Source: Subdoligranulum sp.
GTDB lineage: Bacteria > Bacillota > Clostridia > Oscillospirales > Ruminococcaceae
Reading direction: 5' to 3'
Length of the DNA: 24,074 bases
Assembly (NCBI GenBank): GCA_004555405.1
Contig: SFIE01000030.1
Location: 1-24,074, forward strand
Under the pieces are notes generated by a model. It saw nothing but the letters and a program-made list of their open reading frames with translations, ran no database searches and had not been told where the DNA came from. Position 1 is the stretch's first letter. The number at the start of each line of letters is the position of its first letter. Position numbers and translations under genes: made by a program. This document shows, piece after piece, positions 1-8,491 of this stretch.

Positions 1-82
1 AAATAAAAAATGTATCTTTGGATAAGATAGGCGGCATCTCGGAAATAAAAATATAAAAAATTCTTTAAGGGGGTGCCTAAAA

Positions 83-355
83 TTGAAAAATGGTGATGTT
101 CGTGAATTTGTTGATCACATTCATTATGGTGATGAACTATGGTTTCTCTATGAAGGGAAAAAATACTTTCTGGAAGGATGGACTAATAACGGTCGTCTTG
201 ATCTTTGCTTATACGAAATGGCAGACAACGGAGAAAAACATATCTGGAAAGGGAACGCAACACATTATCCGGTTGAAGCATTCTTAGAAGCTAAAATCTG
301 GAACGGAAAATCTTTCTGGGATGCCGAACAAGATATTGAGTGGGTAGATGACTAA
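83..355 (+). CDS. Small hypothetical protein, 90 aa, TTG start
   Basis: I do not recognise this gene. The start chosen is TTG at 83 because an AAGGGGG Shine-Dalgarno-like run ends about nine bases upstream; an ATG at 90 opens a different, shorter frame. The product is acidic and rich in aromatic residues (several Trp, Tyr and Phe; C-terminal EWVDD). It has no signal peptide or membrane segment and looks like a small soluble domain. A stretch near residues 18-33 (ELWFLYEGKKYFLEGW) resembles a beta-hairpin repeated in small clostridial orphan proteins, but I cannot name a family. The gene is AT-rich and on the plus strand, unlike everything to its right, and it is followed by a gene remnant in the same frame. 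This suggests accessory or transferred DNA. Confidence 0.6.
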   Translation: MKNGDVREFVDHIHYGDELWFLYEGKKYFLEGWTNNGRLDLCLYEMADNGEKHIWKGNATHYPVEAFLEAKIWNGKSFWDAEQDIEWVDD

Positions 356-532
356 TACAAAACAGCACACCATCAAAAGCGCTTTATTTCCAAGCGGTTT
401 GGCCACGGGATTCCCTTTGCTTTGGGGCTGACCTTTCTGCCGGCTGTTTTTGCCATGATCCTGGGCTTTAACTCCGACCGCTTCATCCGCGAAAAATCAC
501 ACCAGAAATCGCATAAAAAATCACACAAATAA
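356..532 (+). pseudogene. C-terminal remnant of a small membrane protein (DUF5684-like)
   Basis: After the TAA of the preceding ORF the same frame stays open for 58 codons, to a TAA at 530-532, but it has no ATG/GTG/TTG start with a ribosome binding site. The translation contains FALGLTFLPAVFAMILGF, a hydrophobic segment followed by a Lys/His/Ser-rich tail (three degenerate SHxK units). The motif order (FGxGxxFALGLxFLPxxFxxILGF) resembles the last membrane helix of DUF5684-type proteins, which are often found near signal peptidase-like genes. I read it as the 3' end of a gene whose 5' part has been lost. The family assignment is from memory of the motif and is moderate at best; a short ORF starting at the internal ATG is the alternative. 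Confidence 0.45.
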
Positions 533-565
533 TTTAAAATTATTCTATCACATTCCATGTAAAAT

Positions 566-608
566 AAGAACCCGCTGCCCTCACGAAAGTGAAACGCAGC
601 GGGTTCTT
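566..608 (-). terminator. Rho-independent terminator of the purine operon
   Basis: A perfect 13-bp inverted repeat (AAGAACCCGCTGC at 566-578, its complement at 596-608) flanks a 17-base loop, 18 bases beyond the purB stop codon. On the minus strand the stem is followed by ATTTT, a modest U tract. On the plus strand the flank is less T-rich. It marks the end of the purE-to-purB transcript and may also stop readthrough from the left. Confidence 0.8.
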
Positions 609-626
609 TGCTTATTTCAGCATTTT

Positions 627-2063
627 TTATACATTCAGTTCTGCTTTCTGGCCGATGCAGTCGGCATTGGCAGCCAGCATGGGGCGAATCACTTCGTTCA
701 GGAATTCCTCCACCTGCTCGGGGGCGCGGCCCGTGAAGTTTTCGGGCACCAGCACCTTTTCAATGTCGGCACGCTCCAGGCAGAACTCGGGGTCGGCCAG
801 CAGACGCTCGATCATATCGTTGGGCTTGCCCTCCTGCTTTACCACAGCGGCTGCGGCAATGGCGTGCTGACGGATCTTTTCGTGCAGCTCCTGACGGTTG
901 CCGCCCTTTTCTACGGCGTGCATCATCACATTCTCGGTGGCCATAAAGGGCAGCTCGGCCATCACGCGGCTGTGGATCACCTTGGGATACACCACCAGGC
1001 CATCGCTGATATTGAGCAGAATGTTCAAAACGGCATCGGCAGCCAGGAAGCCTTCGGCCATGGCAATGCGCTTGTTGGCCGAATCGTCCAGCGTGCGCTC
1101 AAACCACTGGGTTCCGGTGGTCATGGCGGGGTTCAGCACATCGATCATCAGATAGCGTGCGATGGAGCAGATACGCTCGCAGCGCATGGGGTTGCGCTTA
1201 TAAGGCATGGCCGAAGAGCCGATCTGGTTCTTTTCAAAGGGCTCTTCCATTTCTTTAAAGTTGGCCAGCAGGCGAATGTCGGTGGCCATTTTCATGGCAG
1301 ACTGGGCCAGCCCTGCCAGAGCGCTGAGCACCATGTAGTCCACCTTGCGGCTATAGGTTTGGCCGCACACGGGAACAACCTTGTCAAAGCCCATCTGTGC
1401 GCACACATCGGCCTCTACAGCCTTGACCTTGGCCGAGTCGCCGTGGAACAGCTCCATAAAGCTGGCCTGGGTGCCGGTGGTGCCCTTTACGCCGCGCAAA
1501 GCCAGATTGGCGATCTGGTGATCGATCTCGCCCAGATCCATATACAATTCGTTCATCCACAGCGTAGCGCGCTTGCCAACGGTGGTCAGCTGAGCGGGCT
1601 GCAGGTGGGTGTAGGCCAAAGCGGGCATATCCTTGTACTTCTCGGCAAAATCGGCCAGCAGAGCCAGCACGCCAACCAGCTTTTTGCGCACCAGCTGCAG
1701 GCCTTCGCGCATAATGATCACATCGGTGTTATCGCCCACATAGCAGCTGGTGGCGCCCAGATGAATGATGCCGGCTGCCTTGGGGCACTGCAGGCCATAG
1801 GCGTACACATGGCTCATCACATCGTGGCGAACCAGTTTTTCACGGGCAACGGCATCCTCGTAGTTGATGTCGTCCTTGTGGGCTTCCAGCTCGGCGATCT
1901 GTTCATCGGTGATGCCAAGGCCCTGCTTCTGCTCGGCCTTAGCCAAAGCGATCCACAGGCGGCGCCATGTGCGGAACTTGTTGTCTTCGCTGAAAATATA
2001 CTGCATTTCGTCCGAAGAATAGCGGGTAGAAAACGGACTGATATAGCGGTCATGCTGTGCCAT
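627..2063 (-). CDS. purB: Adenylosuccinate lyase PurB
   Basis: Splits SAICAR to AICAR plus fumarate, and adenylosuccinate to AMP plus fumarate, so it acts twice in purine synthesis. The 478-residue product has the fumarase/aspartase superfamily regions in order: RHDVMSHV near 79-86, TSCYVGDNTD near 105-114, THLQPAQ near 152-158 and the signature GSSAMPYKRNP at 282-292, which carries the flexible catalytic loop serine. Length fits the long clostridial PurB form. The open frame extends further upstream, but the ATG at 2063 is preceded by GGAGG at suitable spacing and begins the conserved N terminus (MAQHDRYISPFSTRY). It is the last gene of the purine operon. It is separated from purL by 175 bases containing three hairpins, so its expression may differ from that of the upstream genes. 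Confidence 0.97.
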   Translation of the reverse strand: MAQHDRYISPFSTRYSSDEMQYIFSEDNKFRTWRRLWIALAKAEQKQGLGITDEQIAELEAHKDDINYEDAVAREKLVRHDVMSHVYAYGLQCPKAAGIIHLGATSCYVGDNTDVIIMREGLQLVRKKLVGVLALLADFAEKYKDMPALAYTHLQPAQLTTVGKRATLWMNELYMDLGEIDHQIANLALRGVKGTTGTQASFMELFHGDSAKVKAVEADVCAQMGFDKVVPVCGQTYSRKVDYMVLSALAGLAQSAMKMATDIRLLANFKEMEEPFEKNQIGSSAMPYKRNPMRCERICSIARYLMIDVLNPAMTTGTQWFERTLDDSANKRIAMAEGFLAADAVLNILLNISDGLVVYPKVIHSRVMAELPFMATENVMMHAVEKGGNRQELHEKIRQHAIAAAAVVKQEGKPNDMIERLLADPEFCLERADIEKVLVPENFTGRAPEQVEEFLNEVIRPMLAANADCIGQKAELNV

Positions 2064-2067
2064 TGAT

Positions 2068-2208
2068 GCTTTACCTCCACTCCCCTTTTGCAAGGGGGGA
2101 TCTTTGATTGTAAACGCAAACCGGCTGCAGGCCCGGGGCAAAGCCCCCGGCCCGCAAAACCTGTTTGCCTTTCCTGATTGTAAGGGGGCAGCACTGTGCG
2201 GTGCTGCC
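2068..2208 (-). repeat. Three consecutive hairpins between purL and purB
   Basis: On the minus strand the purL-purB gap holds three stems: GGCAGCAC/GTGCTGCC (2187-2208), CCGGGG/CCCCGG around a GCTTTG loop (about 2134-2151), and CCCCTT/AAGGGG just before the purB ribosome binding site. TTACAATCA occurs twice between them. None has a strong U tract, so they look more like an intergenic repeat or RNA-processing element than a terminator. The family is unknown to me. Confidence 0.5.
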
Positions 2209-2238
2209 TAAGGGGTGCTGTGTGCTTTTACAAGGTGC

Positions 2239-5200
2239 TTACAGGCGGAAGTAATCCACGCCGCCCTCAAACAGAGGCTGATACTTGTTGCCCTGCACAT
2301 TCTTGTAAAGGTCACGGCCGCTGCGCTCGCTGTGGCCCATCTTGCCCAGCACACGGCCGTCGGGGCTGGTGATGCCCTCAATGGCCAGCACGCTGCCGTT
2401 GGGGTTATAGGTCAGGTCCATAGTGGCCTGGCCGTTCAGGTTCACATACTGGGTTGCGATCTGGCCGTTGGCGATCATGCTCTGCAGCACTGCCTCGGGG
2501 GCCACAAAGCGGCCTTCGCCGTGGCTGATGGCCACCATGTGCTCATCGCCGGGGTTGCACTTGCTCAGCCAGGGGCTCAGGTTGCTGGCCACACGGGTGT
2601 GCACCAGCTTGCTCTGGTGACGGCCGATGGTGTTAAAGGTCAGCGTGGGGCACTCGGCATCCATGGGGCGAATATCGCCATAGGGCACCAGGCCCAGCTT
2701 TACCAAAGCCTGGAAACCGTTGCAGATGCCCAGCATCAGGCCGTCGCGCTTTTGCAGCAGCTCACGCACAGCCTCGGTAACGGCGGGTGCGCGGAAGAAG
2801 GCCGTGATAAACTTGGCCGAGCCATCGGGCTCGTCGCCGCCGGAGAAGCCGCCGGGGATCATAACGATCTGGCTTTCCTGAATGCCCTTCACCAGTGCTT
2901 CGCAGCTTTCAGCCACCATGGCGGGGCTCATGTTGTTGATGATCAGCACCTTGGGATCCGCACCGGCGCGGCGGAAGGCAGCGGCCGAGTCATACTCGCA
3001 GTTGGTGCCGGGGAACACGGGAATGATCACCTTGGGCACAGCCAAACGGGTGGCAGGGCCCTTGTGTGCTTCCACCATATGGGTGATGTTATCCACATCC
3101 TTGCCGGGTGCGCGATAAGGCATCACGGGCTCCAGCTTGCTCTCCCACACTTCCTGCAGGGGGGCCAGCTCGATGGTTTCAGAATCAAACTTCCAAGTGT
3201 ACTCGCGGGTGGTATTGCCAAGAATCATGCCAACCGAAACATCATCGGTCAGGGCCAGCACAATGCTGCCGTAAGCGGGCTTGAACAGCATTTCGGTGTC
3301 AAAGCCGGGCGCAAAATGCAGGCCGATGCGGTTGCCCACGCCCATCTTGAACAGGCACTCAGCCAGGCAGCCGTAGCCGGGCGTTGCCGCTGCCAGCACA
3401 TGGCCCTCACCGATCAGCTTTTCCACCTGCTTGTACAGGCTTACCATGCTGGTGGTATCCGGCACCAGACCATCGGCATCGTAATGGGGGCGCAGCAGCA
3501 CCACCTGCGTTTCGGGCTTTTTGAACTCGGGCGAAGTGACAAAGCTGGTGTCGCCCACAGCGGTGGCAAAGCTGACCAGCGTGGGGGGCACATCCAGCTT
3601 TTCAAAGCTGCCGGACATACTGTCCTTGCCGCCGATCGCGCCAACGCCCAGGCCCACCTGTGCATCCAGCGCACCCAGCAGAGCCGCCACGGGCAGGCCC
3701 CAGCGATTGGGGTCAGAGCCAAGGCGCTCAAAGTATTCCTGGAAGGTGAGGTAGGTATCGCTCAGCGAGAAGCCCGAGCAGATCAGCTTGGTCACGCTTT
3801 CCACCACCGACAGATAAGCGCCCTTGTAGGGATCGCACTCCATCAGATAGGGGTTAAAGCCCCATGCCATGCCGCTGCAGGTAGTGGTTTCGCCATCCAC
3901 AGGCAGCTTGGCCACCATGGCCATGGGAGGCGTGAGCTGGTGGGTGCCGCCAAAGGGCATCAGCACGGTGGCAGCGCCGATGGTGCTGTCAAAGCGCTCG
4001 CTCAGGCCCTTTTTGCTGCACACATTCAAATCGCCCAGCACGCTGGTGAGCTTTTCGTTCAGGGTGCTGCCTGCCCACTGGGGCTGCCATACGCGGCCGG
4101 GGCGCACATGTGCCTTGATATGCTTTTCCGCACCGTTGGTGTTCAGGAATTCACGGCTCAGATCCACGATCACCTTGCCGTTCCACTCCTCGCGCATACG
4201 GGGTTCTTCGGTAACGGTGGCCACACGGGTAGCCTCCAGATTTTCTTCATGGGCATAGCCGATAAAGGTTTCCACATCCTCGGCGGCCAGTGCCACGGCC
4301 ATACGCTCCTGGCTTTCGCTGATGGCCAGCTCGGTGCCGTCCAGACCTTCGTATTTCTTGGTCACCTGGTTCAGGTCAATATACAGGCCGTCCGCCAGCT
4401 CACCGATGGCCACAGAAACGCCGCCTGCGCCAAAGTCGTTGCAGCGCTTGATCATGCGGCAGGCATCCTCGCGGCGGAACAAACGCTGCAGGTTGCGCTC
4501 GATGGGGGCGTTGCCCTTCTGCACCTCTGCACCGCAGGTTTCCAGACTGTCGGCCTTGTGTGCCTTGGAAGAACCGGTAGCGCCGCCAATGCCGTCACGG
4601 CCGGTGCGGCCGCCCAGCAGCACGATCACATCGCCGGGGGCGGGGCACTCGCGGCGCACATGGCTGGCGGGGGTAGCAGCCACCACAGCACCGATCTCCA
4701 TGCGCTTGGCCACATAGCCGGGATGATACAATTCGTCCACCTGACCGGTAGCCAAGCCGATCTGGTTGCCGTAGCTGGAATAGCCTGCGGCAGCCGTGGT
4801 GACCAGTTTGCGCTGGGGCAGCTTGCCGGGCAGCGTTTCGCTCACGGGCACCAGCGGGTCGCCTGCGCCGGTAACGCGCATGGCCTGATACACATAGCTG
4901 CGGCCGGACAGCGGGTCACGGATCGCGCCGCCAATGCAGGTGGCTGCACCGCCGAAGGGCTCGATCTCGGTGGGATGGTTGTGGGTCTCGTTTTTAAACA
5001 GGAACAGCCAATCCTCTTTTTTGCCGTTTACATCGCACTTGATCTTAACGGTGCAGGCATTGATCTCTTCGCTCTCGTCCAGATTTTTCAGAATGCCCTG
5101 CTTTTTCAGATACTTGGCGGCAATGGTGCCCATATCCATCAGGCAGCGGGGCTTCTGGTCACGGCCCAGCTCGTGGCGCATGGCCATATAGCGGTCAAAA

Positions 5201-5931
5201 GCAGCCTGCACAAGCTCGTCCTCAAAGGTCACCTCGTCCAGAATGGTGCCAAAGGTGGTGTGGCGGCAATGGTCGCTCCAATAAGTGTCGATCACGCGGA
5301 TCTCGGTGATGGTGGGGTCGCGGTGCTCGCTCTTAAAATAATCCTGGCAGAACTTCAGGTCGTCATGGTCCATGGCAAGGCCCTTTTCCTCACGGAATTT
5401 TTCCAGGGCCTCATCGTCCATCCGGTCAAAGCCTTCCAGTGTTTCCACCATAGCGGGCACGGGATAGGCCATTTTCAAGGTGTCCTTTTTGGCAAGGCTG
5501 GCCTCGCGTGCTTCCACAGGGTTGATGACATACTTCTTGATGGCCTGCACATCTTCCTCGGAAAGCTGGCCCTGCAGCAGATACACCTTGGCGCTGGCCA
5601 CATCGGGGCGGTCGCCCTGGCTGATCAGCTGCACGCACTGGCTGGCCGAATCGGCGCGCTGGTCAAACTGGCCGGGCAGGAACTCCACGGCAAACACGGC
5701 ATCGCCGGTTTCGGGCAGCTCGTCGTAGGTGTTGTCCACCTGAGGCTCGCTGAAAACGGTATCGCGGCACTGCTCAAACAGCTCCTGGCTGATGCCCTCC
5801 ACATCGTAGCGGTTCAAAAGGCGCAGGCCAGTGAGATTTTTTACTCCCAGCAGGGTGACCAGTTCGTTTTGCAGAGCCTTGGCTTCAATATCATTGCCCT
5901 GTTTCTTTTCCACATAAATGCGATAAACCAT
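2239..5931 (-). CDS. purL: FGAM synthase, clostridial type, fused to its glutaminase (PurL-PurQ)
   Basis: Converts FGAR, ATP and glutamine to FGAM, the fourth step of purine synthesis. The 1230-residue protein has an N-terminal PurS-like region, synthetase motifs WSDHCRHTTF (about 218-227) and ETHNHPTEIEPFGGAATCIGG (from about 315), and a C-terminal class I glutaminase from about residue 965. The glutaminase nucleophile lies in GICNGF (Cys about 1070) and the His/Glu pair in GKMGHSERS (about 1199/1201), so both halves look intact. Length and layout match the single-chain clostridial type rather than the separate PurS, PurQ and PurL of Bacillus. The start ATG at 5931 is preceded by AAGGAG. No separate purQ or purS is needed or seen. 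It follows purD by 54 bases. Confidence 0.97.
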   Translation of the reverse strand: MVYRIYVEKKQGNDIEAKALQNELVTLLGVKNLTGLRLLNRYDVEGISQELFEQCRDTVFSEPQVDNTYDELPETGDAVFAVEFLPGQFDQRADSASQCVQLISQGDRPDVASAKVYLLQGQLSEEDVQAIKKYVINPVEAREASLAKKDTLKMAYPVPAMVETLEGFDRMDDEALEKFREEKGLAMDHDDLKFCQDYFKSEHRDPTITEIRVIDTYWSDHCRHTTFGTILDEVTFEDELVQAAFDRYMAMRHELGRDQKPRCLMDMGTIAAKYLKKQGILKNLDESEEINACTVKIKCDVNGKKEDWLFLFKNETHNHPTEIEPFGGAATCIGGAIRDPLSGRSYVYQAMRVTGAGDPLVPVSETLPGKLPQRKLVTTAAAGYSSYGNQIGLATGQVDELYHPGYVAKRMEIGAVVAATPASHVRRECPAPGDVIVLLGGRTGRDGIGGATGSSKAHKADSLETCGAEVQKGNAPIERNLQRLFRREDACRMIKRCNDFGAGGVSVAIGELADGLYIDLNQVTKKYEGLDGTELAISESQERMAVALAAEDVETFIGYAHEENLEATRVATVTEEPRMREEWNGKVIVDLSREFLNTNGAEKHIKAHVRPGRVWQPQWAGSTLNEKLTSVLGDLNVCSKKGLSERFDSTIGAATVLMPFGGTHQLTPPMAMVAKLPVDGETTTCSGMAWGFNPYLMECDPYKGAYLSVVESVTKLICSGFSLSDTYLTFQEYFERLGSDPNRWGLPVAALLGALDAQVGLGVGAIGGKDSMSGSFEKLDVPPTLVSFATAVGDTSFVTSPEFKKPETQVVLLRPHYDADGLVPDTTSMVSLYKQVEKLIGEGHVLAAATPGYGCLAECLFKMGVGNRIGLHFAPGFDTEMLFKPAYGSIVLALTDDVSVGMILGNTTREYTWKFDSETIELAPLQEVWESKLEPVMPYRAPGKDVDNITHMVEAHKGPATRLAVPKVIIPVFPGTNCEYDSAAAFRRAGADPKVLIINNMSPAMVAESCEALVKGIQESQIVMIPGGFSGGDEPDGSAKFITAFFRAPAVTEAVRELLQKRDGLMLGICNGFQALVKLGLVPYGDIRPMDAECPTLTFNTIGRHQSKLVHTRVASNLSPWLSKCNPGDEHMVAISHGEGRFVAPEAVLQSMIANGQIATQYVNLNGQATMDLTYNPNGSVLAIEGITSPDGRVLGKMGHSERSGRDLYKNVQGNKYQPLFEGGVDYFRL

Positions 5932-5985
5932 AGTTTTATTTCTCCTTCACGGTTTTCGTGTTCCCATTTATCCAAAAAGCGTTTT

Positions 5986-7272
5986 TTACTTCAGTGCATT
6001 CAGTGCGCGGGCGCCAATGTCGGTACGCTTATGCATTCCCTCAAAATGGATCTGCTCGGTGGCGGCATAGGCCTTTTTCAGTGCCTCGGGCAGTGTGTCG
6101 GCCGTAGCGGTTACGCCCAGCACACGGCCGCCTGCCGTTACCAGCCCCTGATCGGCCTGTGCTGTGCCGGAGTGATACACCGTCACATCCTTGCAGCCGG
6201 GCAGCTGGCCGTCGGTAAGGCCCTCGATGGGCTTGCCCTTTTCGTAGGCCACGGGATATCCGCCGCTGGCCAGAATCACACAGGCAGCAGCACCCGCGCT
6301 GAACTTCACCTCGGTCTTATCCAGCGTGCCGTTGGTGGTGGCCTGCATCACCTGCAGCAGATCGCTTTCCAGCAGCGGCAGCACCACCTGGGTTTCAGGG
6401 TCGCCAAAGCGGCAGTTATACTCGATCACCTTGGGGCCGTCGGGAGTGAGCATCAGGCCGAAATACAGGCAGCCCTTAAAGGGGCAGCCCTCGGCCTGCA
6501 TGGCCTGCATGGTGGGCAAAAAGATCTCTTTCATGCAGCGCTCGGCCATTTCGGGGGTGTAGTAGGGGTTGGGCGCTACCGTGCCCATACCGCCTGTGTT
6601 CAGGCCCTGATCGCCGTCCAGCGCGCGCTTATGGTCCATGCTGGAAACCATGGGCTTCACGGTTTTTCCGTCGGCAAAGCTGAGCACGCTCACCTCGGGG
6701 CCGGTGAGGAATTCCTCCACCACCACCTGATTGCCGGAAGCGCCGAATTTTTTATCCAGCATGATCTCCTTCAGGCCCTCCCGGGCTTCCTGCTCGGTCT
6801 GGCAGATCAAAACGCCCTTGCCCAAAGCAAGGCCGTCGGCCTTGACCACCACAGGATATTTGCCGCGCTGCTCAATGTACTGCATCGCCTTGGCAGGATC
6901 GTTGAACACCGCATAGTCTGCCGTGGGGATGTGATACTTTTTCATCAGATCCTTACTGAACACCTTGCTGGCCTCAATACGGGCTGCCGCGGCGTTCGGG
7001 CCAAAGCTGGGAATGCCGATCTCGGCCAAACGGTCCACCATGCCCAGAGCAAGGGGATCGTCCTGCGCTACAACGGCATAGTCAAAGCCTTCCTCTTTGG
7101 CAAATGCCACCATGCCGTCCAGGTCCGTAGCCTTGATGTTTTTGCACTTGGCGTCACAGGCAATGCCGCCGTTGCCGGGGGCACACCAGATCTCGCCGCA
7201 TTGCGGGCTCTGCTTGAGCTTGCGGATAATGGCGTGTTCGCGGCCGCCGCCGCCGACTACCAGAATTTTCAT
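5986..7272 (-). CDS. purD: Phosphoribosylamine-glycine ligase PurD
   Basis: Joins phosphoribosylamine, glycine and ATP to make GAR, the second step of the pathway. The product is 428 residues, the usual length. It opens with MKILVVGGGGREHAI and contains the ATP-grasp elements KADGLALGKGV, the ligand loop DHKRALDGDQGLNTGGMG and VIEYNCRFGDPETQ. The family's usual VGPEDPL reads VAQDDPLALG here, a variant I believe is common in clostridia. The frame is open upstream to 7347, but the ATG at 7272 starts the conserved sequence and has an AAAGGA site in front. It lies 34 bases after the AICAR transformylase gene, in the same operon. Confidence 0.97.
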   Translation of the reverse strand: MKILVVGGGGREHAIIRKLKQSPQCGEIWCAPGNGGIACDAKCKNIKATDLDGMVAFAKEEGFDYAVVAQDDPLALGMVDRLAEIGIPSFGPNAAAARIEASKVFSKDLMKKYHIPTADYAVFNDPAKAMQYIEQRGKYPVVVKADGLALGKGVLICQTEQEAREGLKEIMLDKKFGASGNQVVVEEFLTGPEVSVLSFADGKTVKPMVSSMDHKRALDGDQGLNTGGMGTVAPNPYYTPEMAERCMKEIFLPTMQAMQAEGCPFKGCLYFGLMLTPDGPKVIEYNCRFGDPETQVVLPLLESDLLQVMQATTNGTLDKTEVKFSAGAAACVILASGGYPVAYEKGKPIEGLTDGQLPGCKDVTVYHSGTAQADQGLVTAGGRVLGVTATADTLPEALKKAYAATEQIHFEGMHKRTDIGARALNALK

Positions 7273-7306
7273 AATATGCTTTTCCTTTCCCCGTTTCCGC
7301 AGCGGA

Positions 7307-8488
7307 TCAATGGTGGAACAGGCGAATGCCGCAGAATGCCATGGCAATGCCGTATTTGTTGCAGGTGTCGATCACCTGCTGGTCGCGAATGGAGCCGCCG
7401 GGCTGCACAATGGCAGTCACGCCGCTGCGATGGGCGCGCTCGATGTTGTCGCCAAACGGGAAGAAGGCATCGCTGCCCACGCTCACGCCCGTTACATGGC
7501 TCAGATACTCGCGCTTTTCGGCCTCGGTAAGCGGGGCGGGCTGCTCGGTGAAGGTTTCGGCCCACACATCGTCACCGATCACATCCTCGGGGTGATCGCC
7601 CAGATACACATCAATGGCGTTGTCGCGGTTGGGCTTGGCAATGTCGGCACGGAAAGGCAGATCCAGCACCTTGTCCATGTGGCGCAGCTGCCAGTAATCG
7701 GCCTTCTGGCCTGCCAGACGGGTGCAGTGGATGCGGCTCTGCTGGCCTGCGCCCACGCCGATGGTCTGGCCGCCCTGCACATAGCACACCGAGTTGGACT
7801 GGGTGTACTTGAGCACGATCAGGCTGATCACCAGATCACGCTTCTGCTCTTCGGTGAGGGTTTTATTCTCGGTGACCAGATTGCCCAGCATGGTGTCGGC
7901 GTTGATCAGCAGATCCTGACGGCCCTGCTCAAAGGTGATGCCGTACACCTGCTTGTGCTCCAGCTCAGCGGGCTTGTAGGCGGTGTCGATCTGCACAATG
8001 GGATAGTTGCCCTTTTTCTTGGTTTTCAGGATCTCCAGTGCTTCGGGCTCATAGCCGGGGGCGATCACGCCGTCCGAAACTTCGTGCTGCAGCAGCTTTG
8101 CGGTGGCCACATCGCACACATCCGAAAGAGCCACCCAGTCGCCGAAGCTGCTCATACGGTCGGCACCGCGGGCGCGGGCATAGGCATTGGCCAGCGGGGT
8201 GAGCTGCACCTCGGGGTCAACATGATACATTCTGCGCTCCACCTCGGTAAGGGGCAGGCCCAGGGCTGCACCGGCGGGCGAAACATGCTTAAACGAAGCG
8301 GCGGCAGGCATTTTGCAGCTTTCCTTCAGCTGCATTACCAGCTGGATGCTGTTGAGCGCATCCAGAAAGTTGATATAGCCGGGCTTGCCGTTCAGCACAG
8401 TCACGGGCAGGTCGCTGCCGTCGGCCATATAAATGCGGGCAGGCTTCTGGTTGGGGTTCATGCCATATTTCAGCTGCAGTTCTTTCAT
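7307..8488 (-). CDS. purH: Stand-alone AICAR transformylase (PurH C-terminal half)
   Basis: Transfers the formyl group of 10-formyl-THF to AICAR, giving FAICAR, the ninth step. The 393-residue protein corresponds only to the transformylase part of PurH. The catalytic Lys-His pair lies in SFKHVSPAGAALGLPL (K67, H68), followed by the substrate-loop region with RARGADRMSSFGDWVALSD. There is no N-terminal MGS-like IMP cyclohydrolase domain. The next gene upstream supplies that activity as an unrelated PurO-type enzyme. The ATG at 8488 is preceded by GGAGG, which overlaps the end of purO, so the two are probably translated together. Annotation pipelines may call it simply phosphoribosylaminoimidazolecarboxamide formyltransferase. 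Confidence 0.94.
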   Translation of the reverse strand: MKELQLKYGMNPNQKPARIYMADGSDLPVTVLNGKPGYINFLDALNSIQLVMQLKESCKMPAAASFKHVSPAGAALGLPLTEVERRMYHVDPEVQLTPLANAYARARGADRMSSFGDWVALSDVCDVATAKLLQHEVSDGVIAPGYEPEALEILKTKKKGNYPIVQIDTAYKPAELEHKQVYGITFEQGRQDLLINADTMLGNLVTENKTLTEEQKRDLVISLIVLKYTQSNSVCYVQGGQTIGVGAGQQSRIHCTRLAGQKADYWQLRHMDKVLDLPFRADIAKPNRDNAIDVYLGDHPEDVIGDDVWAETFTEQPAPLTEAEKREYLSHVTGVSVGSDAFFPFGDNIERAHRSGVTAIVQPGGSIRDQQVIDTCNKYGIAMAFCGIRLFHH

Positions 8489-8491
8489 GAT

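Noticed and set aside
2215..7530. A plus-strand open frame of 1771 codons opposite purL and purD
   Set aside because: It lies antisense to two certain genes and is rich in Ala, Gly, His and Gln as expected for the mirror of GC-rich codons. It has no family motif and no ribosome binding site of note.
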